Under the pieces are notes generated by a model. The model saw nothing but the letters and a program-made list of their open reading frames with translations, searched no databases and was not told the origin of the DNA. Shown here piece after piece: positions 1-8,648 of a stretch of 20,141 bases of DNA (position 1 is its first letter; each line of letters opens with the position of its first letter). The position numbers were made by a program, and so were the translations under genes. The stretch comes from CAIYRG01 sp035318785. Its GTDB lineage: Bacteria; Pseudomonadota; Alphaproteobacteria; Micropepsales; Micropepsaceae. The stretch is taken from the NCBI GenBank assembly GCA_035318785.1, contig DATHDZ010000256.1:1-20141 (forward strand), written 5' to 3'.

Positions 1-1803
<1,803 letters not shown>

Positions 1804-1809
1804 ACCTTG

Positions 1810-1833
1810 CCTCTCCCCCTTTCAGGGGAGAGG
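1810..1833 (+). terminator. Hairpin after clpA, possible terminator
   Basis: A perfect 9-bp inverted repeat (CCTCTCCCC at 1810-1818, GGGGAGAGG at 1825-1833) with a 6-base loop begins 6 bases after the clpA stop codon. There is no T-run after it, so it could be a weak or Rho-assisted terminator, an mRNA 3'-end protector, or simply part of the adjoining intergenic repeat. The position directly behind clpA is the main support. Confidence 0.45.
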
Positions 1834-1843
1834 CCGCGAAGGC

Positions 1844-1960
1844 GTGTCATGGCCCGACTTGATCCCCGCTTTCGCGAGGACGCCACCCAGCCGCCGCGCG
1901 TCTGCGCGGCGAATGAGTTCTACGCCCGGCTGGATGGCCCGCTGTTGCGCGCCATGACAC
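1844..1960. repeat. Palindromic intergenic repeat, copy A (MITE/REP-like)
   Basis: This 117-bp element is bounded by a perfect 10-bp terminal inverted repeat, GTGTCATGGC at 1844-1853 and GCCATGACAC at 1951-1960. Inside are further GC-rich arms (for example CCGCCGCGCG and CGCGGCGAA). Its right end, 1927-1959, matches the complement of 2701-2733 at 31 of 33 positions, so the element occurs at least twice within 1 kb in opposite orientation. It fills the convergent gap between clpA and the ABM gene. No reading frame in it is convincing. Whether it is a mobilised MITE or a REP-type palindrome cannot be told here. Confidence 0.75.
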
Positions 1961-1970
1961 TTGTGGACAG

Positions 1971-2261
1971 TTATTTCGGTTCACTGTAATGCCGGATCGC
2001 CGGCATGGGATCATAGAAATGGTGCAGCGCGTCGCGCCATTTCGGGAAACGCTCGGAACCGCGAAAGCCGATCGTGTGATCTTCCAATGTTTCCCATCGG
2101 ACCAATAACAAATATTGGTCCTCGTTCTCAATACAGGGCCAAACTTCAATACCGAGAAATCCGGGCGTCGCTTCGATCAAGGGCAGCGCGGTTTTCAACG
2201 CCGCTTCGAACGCAGGACCTTGTCCCGGCTTGATCGACAGAATCGCGGACTCGATAATCAT
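1971..2261 (-). CDS. Antibiotic biosynthesis monooxygenase (ABM) domain protein
   Basis: This 96-residue protein fits a single ABM/dimeric alpha-beta-barrel domain. It opens with a beta strand (IIESAILSIKPGQ), then a helix (FEAALKTALPLIEATPG), the typical strand FLGIEVWPCIENEDQYLLLVRWE and the segment LEDHTIGFRGSERFPKWRDALHHF ending in a histidine-rich helix. The family includes quinol monooxygenases such as YgiN, haem-degrading IsdG-type enzymes and many proteins of unknown substrate; no specific activity can be assigned. The start ATG lies 4 bases after the stop of the upstream HIT gene, with a GGAA element before it, so the two are almost certainly co-transcribed as the end of the 4428-to-1971 run. 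Confidence 0.85.
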   Translation of the reverse strand: MIIESAILSIKPGQGPAFEAALKTALPLIEATPGFLGIEVWPCIENEDQYLLLVRWETLEDHTIGFRGSERFPKWRDALHHFYDPMPAIRHYSEPK

Positions 2262-2265
2262 GGCA

Positions 2266-2685
2266 CTATTCCAGCGCTGCTTTGATCTTTTCGGCGAACG
2301 CTTTCAGTTTCTCGGGATTCTCCATCTGGCGCGCGTGCAGCCGGAAATCCGCTCCGCCACTGCGTGGGATGATATGGAAATGCACGTGGAACACGCTCTG
2401 CCCTGCGGGTGAGCCGTTGAGCTGCGCCACCATAATGCCGGGCACGTTCAATCCCTTCTTGACCGCCTTGGCGACTTTTTGTGTCGTTGCCATCAATGCG
2501 GCCGCGCCGGCCGCCGACAGATCGAAGATGTTCTCCGCGTCTTCCTTGGGTATCACCAGCGCATGGCCGTCCGCCTGTGGCATCACATCCATGAAGGCGA
2601 GCGTCTTGCTGTCCTCATAGACCTTCACCGCAGGAATCTCGCCGCGCAGGATTTTCGCGAAGATGTTGTTGGAGTAGTAAGCCAT
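2266..2685 (-). CDS. HIT family (histidine triad) nucleotide-binding protein
   Basis: This is a 139-residue Hint/HinT-like protein, a family of purine nucleoside phosphoramidases and AMP-lysine hydrolases acting in the cytoplasm. It shows the N-terminal NNIFAKILRGEIPAVKVYED segment, the ADGHALVIPKE strand-turn and the histidine triad FHVHFHIIP with H100, H102 and H104. The ATG at 2685 is chosen because a GGGGAC Shine-Dalgarno-like element precedes it; a frame-compatible ATG seven codons upstream lies inside the palindromic repeat and has no such site, and the longer open frame beyond that is repeat-derived. The gene lies between the DUF482 acyltransferase and the ABM gene on the same strand. 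The physiological substrate is unknown. Confidence 0.93.
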   Translation of the reverse strand: MAYYSNNIFAKILRGEIPAVKVYEDSKTLAFMDVMPQADGHALVIPKEDAENIFDLSAAGAAALMATTQKVAKAVKKGLNVPGIMVAQLNGSPAGQSVFHVHFHIIPRSGGADFRLHARQMENPEKLKAFAEKIKAALE

Positions 2686-2700
2686 GACTGTCCCCAGAAT

Positions 2701-2800
2701 TGTCATGGCCCGCCACAGCGGGCCATCCAGCCGGCGCGCTTCGGCGCACCGAAAGAGTCTTGAATCGCTGGATGGCCGGGTCAAGCCCGGCCACGGTGAG
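2701..2800. repeat. Palindromic intergenic repeat, copy B (inverted relative to copy A)
   Basis: This GC-rich element of about 100 bp lies between the stop of the DUF482 gene and the HIT start. Bases 2701-2733 are the complement of 1927-1959 with two mismatches. Its other end, complement of about 2769-2794 (GTGGCCGGGCTTGACC), resembles the left end of copy A (ATGGCCCGACTTGATCC). Internal inverted arms such as GGATGGCC and GGCCATCC would fold in RNA. It separates two same-strand genes and therefore would be transcribed and could affect message stability between them. Confidence 0.75.
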
Positions 2801-3964
2801 TTAGGGCGACGTTTTCCGGAAGGGGGCCTGCTCGGCCAATTCCTCGATATGTTCCGCCACCGCGGCGCGCTCGTTCTCCAGATAATCGGCGACAGCGCGG
2901 CGCAGGCCGGCATGAGCGATATAATGCGCCGAATAGGTGGGCTGAGGCAGATAACCGCGCAACAACTTATGTGCGCCCTGCGCACCCGCTTCTACTCGCG
3001 CGAGCCGCTTCGATATCGCAAAATCGATCGCCTGATAATAGCAGGCCTCAAAATGCACGAACGGCACATAGCCGACGCTGCCCCAATTGCGGCCGTATAG
3101 CGTGGTGTCGTCGAAGAAATTGAGCGCGCCGCCGATATAGCGTTCGTTCTGCTTGGCCATCACGAGCAGCGTCTGCTCGCCCATGCTTTCGCCAACGCGG
3201 CTGAAGAATTCCCGCGTGAGATAGGGCGGATTCCATTTTTGATTGCCGGTCGTTGTGTAGCAATCGAAGAAGGCATCCCATACGCTCTCCGTGAGATCGC
3301 GCCCCGACAGCCATTCGAAGGAGACGCCCTCTTTTGCAACCGCAGCGCGCTCCTTCTTCAGGTTCTTGCGTTTTGCGGACGAAAGATCGCCGAGAAACGC
3401 GTCGAAGGAATCATACTCCCGGTTCTCCCAATGGAATTGCTTGTCGGTGCGGCGCAGGAAGCCTTCCTGGCCCGCAATATCCCACTCTTGCTCGGTCATG
3501 AAGGTGATGTGCAGCGATGAGGCGCGCATTTCGTCCACGGCGCGCATACCCGCTTGCAACAATAAACGTCCGGCCTCTCTTTCATCCTCGTCCGCCGCGA
3601 TGAGAAGGCGCGGACCCGTCGCCGGGGTGAACGGAATGCTGGCCTGCAATTTTGGATAATAGCGTCCACCGGCGCGGCCGAAGGCTTCCGCCCAGCCATG
3701 GTCGAAGACATATTCGCCATAGGAATGGCTCTTGAGATAAAGCGGCAGGAGCGCGATGGGCGTGCCGTCCCGTTCAAGCAGAAGATGAAGCGGCCGCCAT
3801 CCTGTCTTGGCCGTCGCCGAACCGGAGTCTTCGAGTGCGCAAACGAACGCGTGACGCGTAAAAGGGTAGGGCAGCGTCTTCGCGTGCCCTCGCGCCAAAC
3901 GATCCCAGATCGGTGCGCCGATCTCGCGCGCCGTTCCGCCGATACTGGCGTGTGCTTTCGTCAC
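2801..3964 (-). CDS. DUF482 (COG3146) predicted N-acyltransferase, GNAT superfamily
   Basis: This 387-residue protein matches the DUF482/COG3146 family, related to FemAB/GNAT acyltransferases and sometimes named peptidoglycan-biosynthesis-like. Recognisable blocks are PYPFTRHAFVCALEDSGS (33-50), the LLPLYLKSHSYGEYVFDHGWA stretch (72-92), a basic segment SSAKRKNLKKER (195-206), LYGRNWG (289-295) and EAGAQGAHKLLRGYLP (325-340). These are family signatures; the substrate has not been settled for this group. Translation starts with GTG at 3964, whose last bases overlap the stop of the RidA-like gene (GTGA), indicating translational coupling. There is no signal peptide, so a cytoplasmic enzyme is expected. 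Confidence 0.88.
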   Translation of the reverse strand: MTKAHASIGGTAREIGAPIWDRLARGHAKTLPYPFTRHAFVCALEDSGSATAKTGWRPLHLLLERDGTPIALLPLYLKSHSYGEYVFDHGWAEAFGRAGGRYYPKLQASIPFTPATGPRLLIAADEDEREAGRLLLQAGMRAVDEMRASSLHITFMTEQEWDIAGQEGFLRRTDKQFHWENREYDSFDAFLGDLSSAKRKNLKKERAAVAKEGVSFEWLSGRDLTESVWDAFFDCYTTTGNQKWNPPYLTREFFSRVGESMGEQTLLVMAKQNERYIGGALNFFDDTTLYGRNWGSVGYVPFVHFEACYYQAIDFAISKRLARVEAGAQGAHKLLRGYLPQPTYSAHYIAHAGLRRAVADYLENERAAVAEHIEELAEQAPFRKTSP

Positions 3965-4428
3965 GCGACCTCGAAAATCGCTTCGACTTCGACCGCGACA
4001 TTGCGCGGTAGCGAAGAGGTTCCTACGGCTGCCCGGGCATGCAGCCCCAACGAGCCGAAAATCTCGACGAAAAGATCGGAAGCGCCGTTGACGACTTCGG
4101 GATGCTGCGTGAATCCCGGCGCAGCATTGACGAATCCCGTGACCTTCACCACACGCTTTACCTTATCGAGGTCGCCGTCTAGCGCCATTGCCGCTTGCGC
4201 AATGACATTGAGGCCGGCAAGCCGGGCGGCGCGTTTCGCATCTTCGAGATTGATATCGCCGCCGACGATGCCCACATATTCGAGGCCCTTGGGGCCCATC
4301 GTGATCTGGCCCGATATGAAAAGAAGCGAGCCGGTTCTCACCCAGGGCACATAGGAGCCCTGAGGAATGGCGGGAATAGGCAGAATGATCCCGAGGTCTT
4401 TCAGTCTTGCTGCAATGCGTGCGTTCAT
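3961..4428 (-). CDS. RidA family protein (long, about 155-residue type)
   Basis: RidA/YjgF/UK114 proteins hydrolyse reactive enamines and imines released by PLP enzymes. This member has 155 residues, longer than canonical RidA (about 128), and belongs to the long subfamily common in alphaproteobacteria. Family segments are RTGSLLFISGQI (31-42), LNVIAQAAMALDGDLDKVKRVVKVTGFVN (73-101 region) and HARAAVGTSSLPRNVAVEVEA (130-150). R132 aligns with the substrate-binding arginine of RidA, and E149 with the conserved C-terminal glutamate, but the surrounding motif is not the canonical RPARSCV, so deaminase activity is unproven. ATG at 4428 is preferred because AGAGAGGAAC precedes it; the frame stays open 20 codons further without a site. 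It is the first gene of the minus-strand run and divergent from aguA. Confidence 0.9.
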   Translation of the reverse strand: MNARIAARLKDLGIILPIPAIPQGSYVPWVRTGSLLFISGQITMGPKGLEYVGIVGGDINLEDAKRAARLAGLNVIAQAAMALDGDLDKVKRVVKVTGFVNAAPGFTQHPEVVNGASDLFVEIFGSLGLHARAAVGTSSLPRNVAVEVEAIFEVA

Positions 4429-4534
4429 TCTCGTTCCTCTCTGGAGCAAACTAACGCGACGTGATCTTTGATGCGAGGGGGTCTCCACAGCGCGCGAGAA
4501 AAGTGGTTAGGCTGAGGCCTGGATTGGTGAGTGC
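4429..4534. promoter_or_regulatory. Divergent promoter region between the RidA-run and aguA
   Basis: This 106-bp gap must hold the promoters for both the leftward RidA/acyltransferase/HIT/ABM run and the rightward aguA-aguB pair, since the genes diverge here. I see no clear -35/-10 pair, operator palindrome or riboswitch fold; the call rests on gene orientation alone. Confidence 0.4.
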
Positions 4535-5581
4535 ATGAACAAAACGCTCGACGCCGCGTCTCCATCGCCTCTGCAGGACGGATTTTTCTGGCCTGCGGAA
4601 TGGGAACCGCATCGGCGCACCTGGATGTGCTGGCCGGCGCGCGCCGAATGTTTCGGCGGCGCGGAGGGTATCTTGCGCGCGAAGCAGGCCTATGCGCGGG
4701 TGGCGCGCGCGATCTCGGCATTCGAACCGGTGACGCTCGCAACGCGCCCCCTTGAGGCGGCCGAAGGACGCCTCGCAACCGGGGGCAAGGTCGAGATCCT
4801 CGAGATGGGAATCGATGATTCCTGGGCGCGCGATATCGGTCCTGTTTTCCTGAAGAACGGCAGGGGCCGTCTCTCCGGCGTGCAATGGATGTTCAACGCG
4901 TGGGGACAGAAATATCACCCCTATGCGAATGACGCGACCTTCGCGCGGCGTGTGTCGGAACTGATCGGCGCGGGTGTTTACAGCGCACCCCTCGTCTGCG
5001 AAGGGGGCGCGCTCAATGCCGACGGCGAAGGGACCGTGCTCACCACCGAGCAATGTCTGCTCAACCCCAATCGCAATCCGGGGCGCACGCGCGGCGAGGT
5101 GGAAGAGTTGCTCAAGCTTTATCTGGGCGCCCGCAAGGTGATCTGGCTGGGCAGCGGTTTTTCGGACACCGAGACCGACGGGCATATCGACAATATCGCG
5201 TGTTTTGCTTCTCCCGGCCGGGTGATCCTCGGCATGCCGGCCAAGAGCCACCCAGACTACGCCCCCGTGCAGGAGGCGCGCCGCCTTTTGAGTTCCGCAA
5301 CCGACGCGCAGGGCCGTGCGCTTGAGGTCATCGTTTTGCCGCAGCCTAAGAAGCAGCGGCAATCTTGGTCAGGCCGCTTGCTCGCCGCAAGCTATGTGAA
5401 TTTCTATCTCGCCAATGGCGCCCTCATCATGCCGGCCTTCGGCGATCCCAACGACGAGGCGGCGCGCACCATTCTCGCGCAATGCTTCCCAGGCCGCGAC
5501 ATCATGCAGATCGACGCGCTGGACATCGTGCAGGGCGGCGGCGGCATTCACTGCATCACCCAACAGGAGCCGGCGGTGTGA
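4535..5581 (+). CDS. aguA: Agmatine deiminase (agmatine iminohydrolase)
   Basis: AguA converts agmatine to N-carbamoylputrescine and ammonia, the first step of the deiminase route from arginine to putrescine. The 348-residue protein has the peptidyl-arginine-deiminase-family fold signatures: FWPAEWEPHRRTWMCWP near the N-terminus (18-34), DDSWARDIGP (94-103), EGGALNADG (156-164), DTETDGHIDN (211-220) and the C-terminal GGGGIHCITQQ with the predicted catalytic C340. Histidine H217 and acidic residues D95 and D100 fit the known guanidine-binding set. The length is slightly short of the usual 360-370 because the tail after the catalytic motif is trimmed. The start ATG has a GGTGAG element just upstream. 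The stop overlaps the GTG start of aguB, giving a coupled two-enzyme unit. Confidence 0.95.
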   Translation: MNKTLDAASPSPLQDGFFWPAEWEPHRRTWMCWPARAECFGGAEGILRAKQAYARVARAISAFEPVTLATRPLEAAEGRLATGGKVEILEMGIDDSWARDIGPVFLKNGRGRLSGVQWMFNAWGQKYHPYANDATFARRVSELIGAGVYSAPLVCEGGALNADGEGTVLTTEQCLLNPNRNPGRTRGEVEELLKLYLGARKVIWLGSGFSDTETDGHIDNIACFASPGRVILGMPAKSHPDYAPVQEARRLLSSATDAQGRALEVIVLPQPKKQRQSWSGRLLAASYVNFYLANGALIMPAFGDPNDEAARTILAQCFPGRDIMQIDALDIVQGGGGIHCITQQEPAV

Positions 5582-6459
5582 CCGCCGTCACGCTCGCCGC
5601 CGCACAATTCGCCTGCACATGGGATCGCGCCGCCAATATCGCCAAAGCGAAGGCGATGGTGGAGCGAGCGGCGGGCGAGGGCGCGCAAATCGTGCTTTTG
5701 CCCGAGCTGTTCGAGACGCCCTATTTTTGCCAGGACCAATCGGCGGAGCATTTCGCGCTGGCGCAGCCCTTCGAGGGCAATACGCTTATCGCCGAATTCG
5801 CCAGTCTCGCGAAGGAACTTTCCGTTGTCCTTCCCTTGAGCTTCTTCGAACGGGCGCGCAATGCGCATTACAACGCGCTGGCGATGATCGATGCCGACGG
5901 CCAGGTGCTGGGCCGCTACCGCAAATCCCATATCCCCGACGGTCCCGGTTACCAGGAGAAATTCTATTTTCATCCGGGCGATTCCGGATTCAAAACCTGG
6001 CAGACCCATTATGGCCGGCTCGGTGCGGCGATCTGCTGGGATCAGTGGTTTCCGGAAAGCGCGCGCATCATGGCCCTGAAGGGCGCGGATGTGTTGCTCT
6101 ATCCGACGGCGATCGGCAGCGAACCGCCCCCTGCGCCGCCGTTGGATTCGCGCGATCATTGGCGTCGCGTCATGCAGGGTCATGCAGCGGCGAATTATGT
6201 CCCGCTGGTAGCTGCCAATCGCATCGGCGTGGAGCGGGGTGAGGTGGGAGAGTTGCGCTTTTATGGGTCTTCGTTCGTTGCATCCCCGACCGGCGAGATC
6301 ATCGCCGAGCTCGGGCGAGACGAAGAAGGCATTATTCTCGCAGCCTTTGATTTCGCGGCCATCGCCAAGGCGCGCGCCTCATGGGGACTGTTCCGCGACC
6401 GCCGGCCTGACCTTTACGGCGCCATTCTGACGGCAGACGGCGAAGAGGGCGCAGATTAG
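5578..6459 (+). CDS. aguB: N-carbamoylputrescine amidase
   Basis: AguB hydrolyses N-carbamoylputrescine to putrescine, CO2 and ammonia, completing the pathway begun by AguA. The protein belongs to the nitrilase/CN-hydrolase superfamily; with the GTG start at 5578 it has 293 residues, the family norm. The catalytic triad is visible as E43 (LPELFETPYF), K116 (YRKSHIPDGPGYQEKFYF) and C153 (GAAICWDQWFPE). The DGPGYQEKFYFHPGDSGF block is characteristic of carbamoylputrescine amidases rather than generic nitrilases. GTG is preferred because it overlaps the aguA stop as GTGA and gives the conserved N-terminus VTLAAAQ; an upstream in-frame ATG at 5365 would lie deep inside aguA. The 3' end overlaps the DUF3572 gene on the opposite strand by 4 bases, and no terminator hairpin is seen. 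Confidence 0.95.
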   Translation: MTAVTLAAAQFACTWDRAANIAKAKAMVERAAGEGAQIVLLPELFETPYFCQDQSAEHFALAQPFEGNTLIAEFASLAKELSVVLPLSFFERARNAHYNALAMIDADGQVLGRYRKSHIPDGPGYQEKFYFHPGDSGFKTWQTHYGRLGAAICWDQWFPESARIMALKGADVLLYPTAIGSEPPPAPPLDSRDHWRRVMQGHAAANYVPLVAANRIGVERGEVGELRFYGSSFVASPTGEIIAELGRDEEGIILAAFDFAAIAKARASWGLFRDRRPDLYGAILTADGEEGAD

Positions 6460-6725
6460 GTCTCCGACGCGCCGGGGAGCGCGCGGCGCGCGGCATGAAG
6501 CAGCTTCGCATCGATTCTTTCCGCCGCCAAAAAACCTGTGCATAGGTTTTCGTCCGAAAGCACGAAATCGATCACCGCGGCCAGAAGCTCCGGATCGCCT
6601 GCCCGCTCCCGCAAATCGTCCGGCTCCAACCCCGAAATCCTTAGGAAACGCTGCAACATCTCGCCATCGGCGGCGATATGGGTCAGCGCATTGAGCGCCA
6701 GTGTCTGTGCGTCTGAAGCTTGCAT
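6456..6725 (-). CDS. DUF3572 family protein
   Basis: This is a small, mostly helical alphaproteobacterial protein of unknown function. With the ATG at 6725 it has 89 residues; a TTG two codons further upstream (6731) is an alternative start and neither has a clear Shine-Dalgarno site. Family features visible are the opening helix AQTLALNALTHIA, the acidic-hydrophobic segment LQRFLRISGLEPDDLRERA and the FVLSDENLCTGFLA block. The gene commonly sits divergent from divK in alphaproteobacteria, as it does here, which suggests but does not prove a link to cell-cycle control. A CtrA-like box overlaps its start region, so it may share regulation with divK. It converges on aguB. Confidence 0.85.
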   Translation of the reverse strand: MQASDAQTLALNALTHIAADGEMLQRFLRISGLEPDDLRERAGDPELLAAVIDFVLSDENLCTGFLAAERIDAKLLHAARRALPGASET

Positions 6726-6727
6726 CG

Positions 6728-6742
6728 TCAATCGGGCATTAA
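6728..6742 (+). promoter_or_regulatory. CtrA-like box 1 (TCAA-N7-TTAA)
   Basis: TCAA at 6728-6731 and TTAA at 6739-6742 are separated by exactly seven bases. The CtrA consensus is TTAA-N7-TTAAC, so there is one change in the first half and G instead of C after the second. It overlaps the DUF3572 start region. With box 2 it forms a pair upstream of divK. Binding is inferred from sequence only. Confidence 0.4.
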
Positions 6743-6793
6743 GACATCAAGCCTAAAACAGAGCATGAGCGAAGAAGCGGAAGGTTGCGCAGG

Positions 6794-6809
6794 TCAATCT
6801 CTCGTTAAC
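6794..6809 (+). promoter_or_regulatory. CtrA-like box 2 (TCAA-N7-TTAAC) upstream of divK
   Basis: TCAA at 6794-6797, seven bases, then TTAAC at 6805-6809 match the full CtrA recognition sequence TTAA-N7-TTAAC with a single substitution. The box ends 56 bases before the divK start codon, a plausible distance for a promoter-proximal activator site. CtrA is the master cell-cycle response regulator of alphaproteobacteria and DivK acts upstream of it, so a feedback loop would make sense. Confidence 0.55.
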
Positions 6810-6865
6810 TTTCGCGAGGGGAGCCGTGTGCCCCATTCGGCGGCAGCGGCAGTGGAGTGTCAAGG

Positions 6866-7240
6866 ATGGATGCAGCTCAGAAGACGGTTCTGATCGTCGA
6901 GGACAATGAGCTCAATATGAAGCTCTTTCACGACCTCCTCGATGCGCATGGCTATCGTATTCTCCAGACCAAGGATGGCATGGAGGCATTGGACATTGCA
7001 CGCGAGCATCGTCCGGACCTCATCCTGATGGATATTCAGCTTCCCGAAGTGTCGGGCCTCGAAGTCACCAAATGGCTCAAGGAAGACGAATCCTTGCGCT
7101 CGATCCCAGTTGTGGCGGTTACGGCCTTTGCCATGAAGGGCGATGAAGAGGTGATCCGGCAAGGCGGTTGCGAGGCCTATATCTCCAAGCCGATTTCGGT
7201 CACCAGCTTTCTGGAAACCGTCCGCCGCTTTTTGGGTTAA
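6866..7240 (+). CDS. divK: Single-domain response regulator DivK
   Basis: DivK is a stand-alone receiver that, when phosphorylated by DivJ and dephosphorylated by PleC, controls the CckA-ChpT-CtrA phosphorelay and thus division and polarity. The 124-residue protein is a bare REC domain: acidic pocket E12-D13, phosphoacceptor D56 in LILMDIQLPEVSG, the T/S switch in VVAVTAFAMKGD and K at ISKPIS. The segments VEDNELNMKLFHDLL and QTKDGMEAL are highly typical of DivK. ATG at 6866 is chosen because GGAG lies 8 bases before it; a GTG three codons upstream (6857) is possible. pleD begins 18 bases after the stop, so the two form an operon, probably driven from the region with two CtrA-like boxes. Confidence 0.95.
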   Translation: MDAAQKTVLIVEDNELNMKLFHDLLDAHGYRILQTKDGMEALDIAREHRPDLILMDIQLPEVSGLEVTKWLKEDESLRSIPVVAVTAFAMKGDEEVIRQGGCEAYISKPISVTSFLETVRRFLG

Positions 7241-7258
7241 CACCGCCGAAGAGTTCCG

Positions 7259-8626
7259 ATGACCGCGCGCGTCCTTGTAGTCGACGATATACTTTCCAAC
7301 GTGAAACTGTTGGAAGCAAAGCTGGCGGCTGAATATTTCGAAGTGATCACCGCCTTCAACGGCGAGCAGGCGCTGGCGCGGGTTGCTTCGGACGCTCCCG
7401 ACATTATCCTTCTCGACGTGATGATGCCCGGCATGGACGGATTCGAAGTCTGCCGGCGGATCAAATCGAACGCCAAGACGACGCACATCCCGGTCGTGAT
7501 GGTGACCGCGCTTGATCAACCCTCCGACAGGGTGACGGGCCTGGATGCGGGCGCCGATGATTTTCTCACCAAGCCGGTGGATGACATGTCGCTTTTTGCG
7601 CGCGTCCGCTCGCTGGTGCGCCTGAAGATGATGACGGACGAACTCCGCATGCGAGAAGAGACCGGCCAAAGCATGGGTCTTACGGATGCGAGCGAGACGA
7701 TGTTCGAGCCCGACCCCACTGGGCGCATCCTCATCGTCGAAGACCGTCCGGAATCGGTCGCCTGGTTTCGCGCCGCACTTGAAGCCAAGAACAAGGTCGC
7801 CGATATCTCCACGTTCGACGAAGCGCTGGTGAGCGCGCGGGGCGGGGATTTCGACTTGATCGTGGTCAGCCTCGGCATCCGTGCGTTCGACGGCCTCAGG
7901 CTTTGTTCGCATTTGCGCTCTTTGGCCGAGATCCGGAATACGCCGATCCTTGTGCTCGTGAGCGAGGGCGAGAACCGCAAGCTCGCGCAGGCGCTCGACA
8001 TGGGCGTGAACGACTATTTGATGCGGCCCGTAGACCGCAATGAACTGATGGCCCGCGTGAAAACGCAGCTTCGCAAAAAACACTATGCCGACAAGCTACG
8101 GCACAATGTGCATCTCAGCTTCGAGATGGCGATCAAGGATCAGCTCACCGGGCTGCACAACCGCCGCTACATGACGAGTCATCTTGATACGCTCATGAAG
8201 AATGCGAGCGCCGCCAAGCCGATCTCGTTCCTCATCATGGATATCGACTACTTCAAGGTGGTGAACGACACCTATGGCCATGATGTGGGTGACGAAGTGC
8301 TGCGCGACTTCGCCTCACGCGTCCAGGCCAATGTGCGCGGCATCGATCTCGCCTGCCGTTATGGCGGGGAGGAGTTCGTAGTGGTCATGCCCGATACCGA
8401 TCCCGGCCTCGCTTATACCGTCGCCGAGCGCTTGCGCCAGAGCATCGAGTTGAAGCCTTTTCCGATCAGCCGGGCGCCCCATAAGATCAACGTCACCGCA
8501 AGCATCGGCATCGCTTCTTCAAACGGCAATGGCGATGATTCGGACAAGCTCTTGCACCGGGCCGACCAGGCCCTCTATCGCGCGAAGCGCGAGGGGCGCA
8601 ACCGCGTTATCGCCGAAGCGGCGTAA
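7259..8626 (+). CDS. pleD: Diguanylate cyclase response regulator PleD
   Basis: PleD makes cyclic di-GMP from two GTP after phosphorylation by the same kinases that act on DivK, driving the swarmer-to-stalked change in Caulobacter. The 455 residues are arranged REC (1-120, phosphoacceptor D53 in ILLDVMMPGMDG), a second REC-like adaptor (about 156-275) and GGDEF (about 290-450). The adaptor has serine 204 where an acceptor aspartate would be (VVSLGIRAFDG), so it is a dimerisation module, not a phosphorylation target, as in known PleD. The active site is GGEEF at 369-373, a competent variant, and the product-inhibition I-site RGID lies at 360-363, exactly five residues before it. The NDTYGHDVGDEVL block is intact. 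It follows divK by 18 bases. rpmG, often next, is absent here. Confidence 0.97.
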   Translation: MTARVLVVDDILSNVKLLEAKLAAEYFEVITAFNGEQALARVASDAPDIILLDVMMPGMDGFEVCRRIKSNAKTTHIPVVMVTALDQPSDRVTGLDAGADDFLTKPVDDMSLFARVRSLVRLKMMTDELRMREETGQSMGLTDASETMFEPDPTGRILIVEDRPESVAWFRAALEAKNKVADISTFDEALVSARGGDFDLIVVSLGIRAFDGLRLCSHLRSLAEIRNTPILVLVSEGENRKLAQALDMGVNDYLMRPVDRNELMARVKTQLRKKHYADKLRHNVHLSFEMAIKDQLTGLHNRRYMTSHLDTLMKNASAAKPISFLIMDIDYFKVVNDTYGHDVGDEVLRDFASRVQANVRGIDLACRYGGEEFVVVMPDTDPGLAYTVAERLRQSIELKPFPISRAPHKINVTASIGIASSNGNGDDSDKLLHRADQALYRAKREGRNRVIAEAA

Positions 8627-8648
8627 CCTTCGAAAAATCCGAATCGAT

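Noticed and set aside
2686..2985. N-terminal 100-residue extension of the HIT protein
   Set aside because: It runs through the palindromic repeat and into the DUF482 gene, has no family resemblance, and the ATG at 2685 has a better ribosome-binding site.
6860..8083. A 407-codon open frame on the minus strand opposite divK and pleD
   Set aside because: It mirrors two well-recognised genes, has histidine/arginine-rich low-information composition and matches no family; long antisense frames are common in GC-rich DNA.
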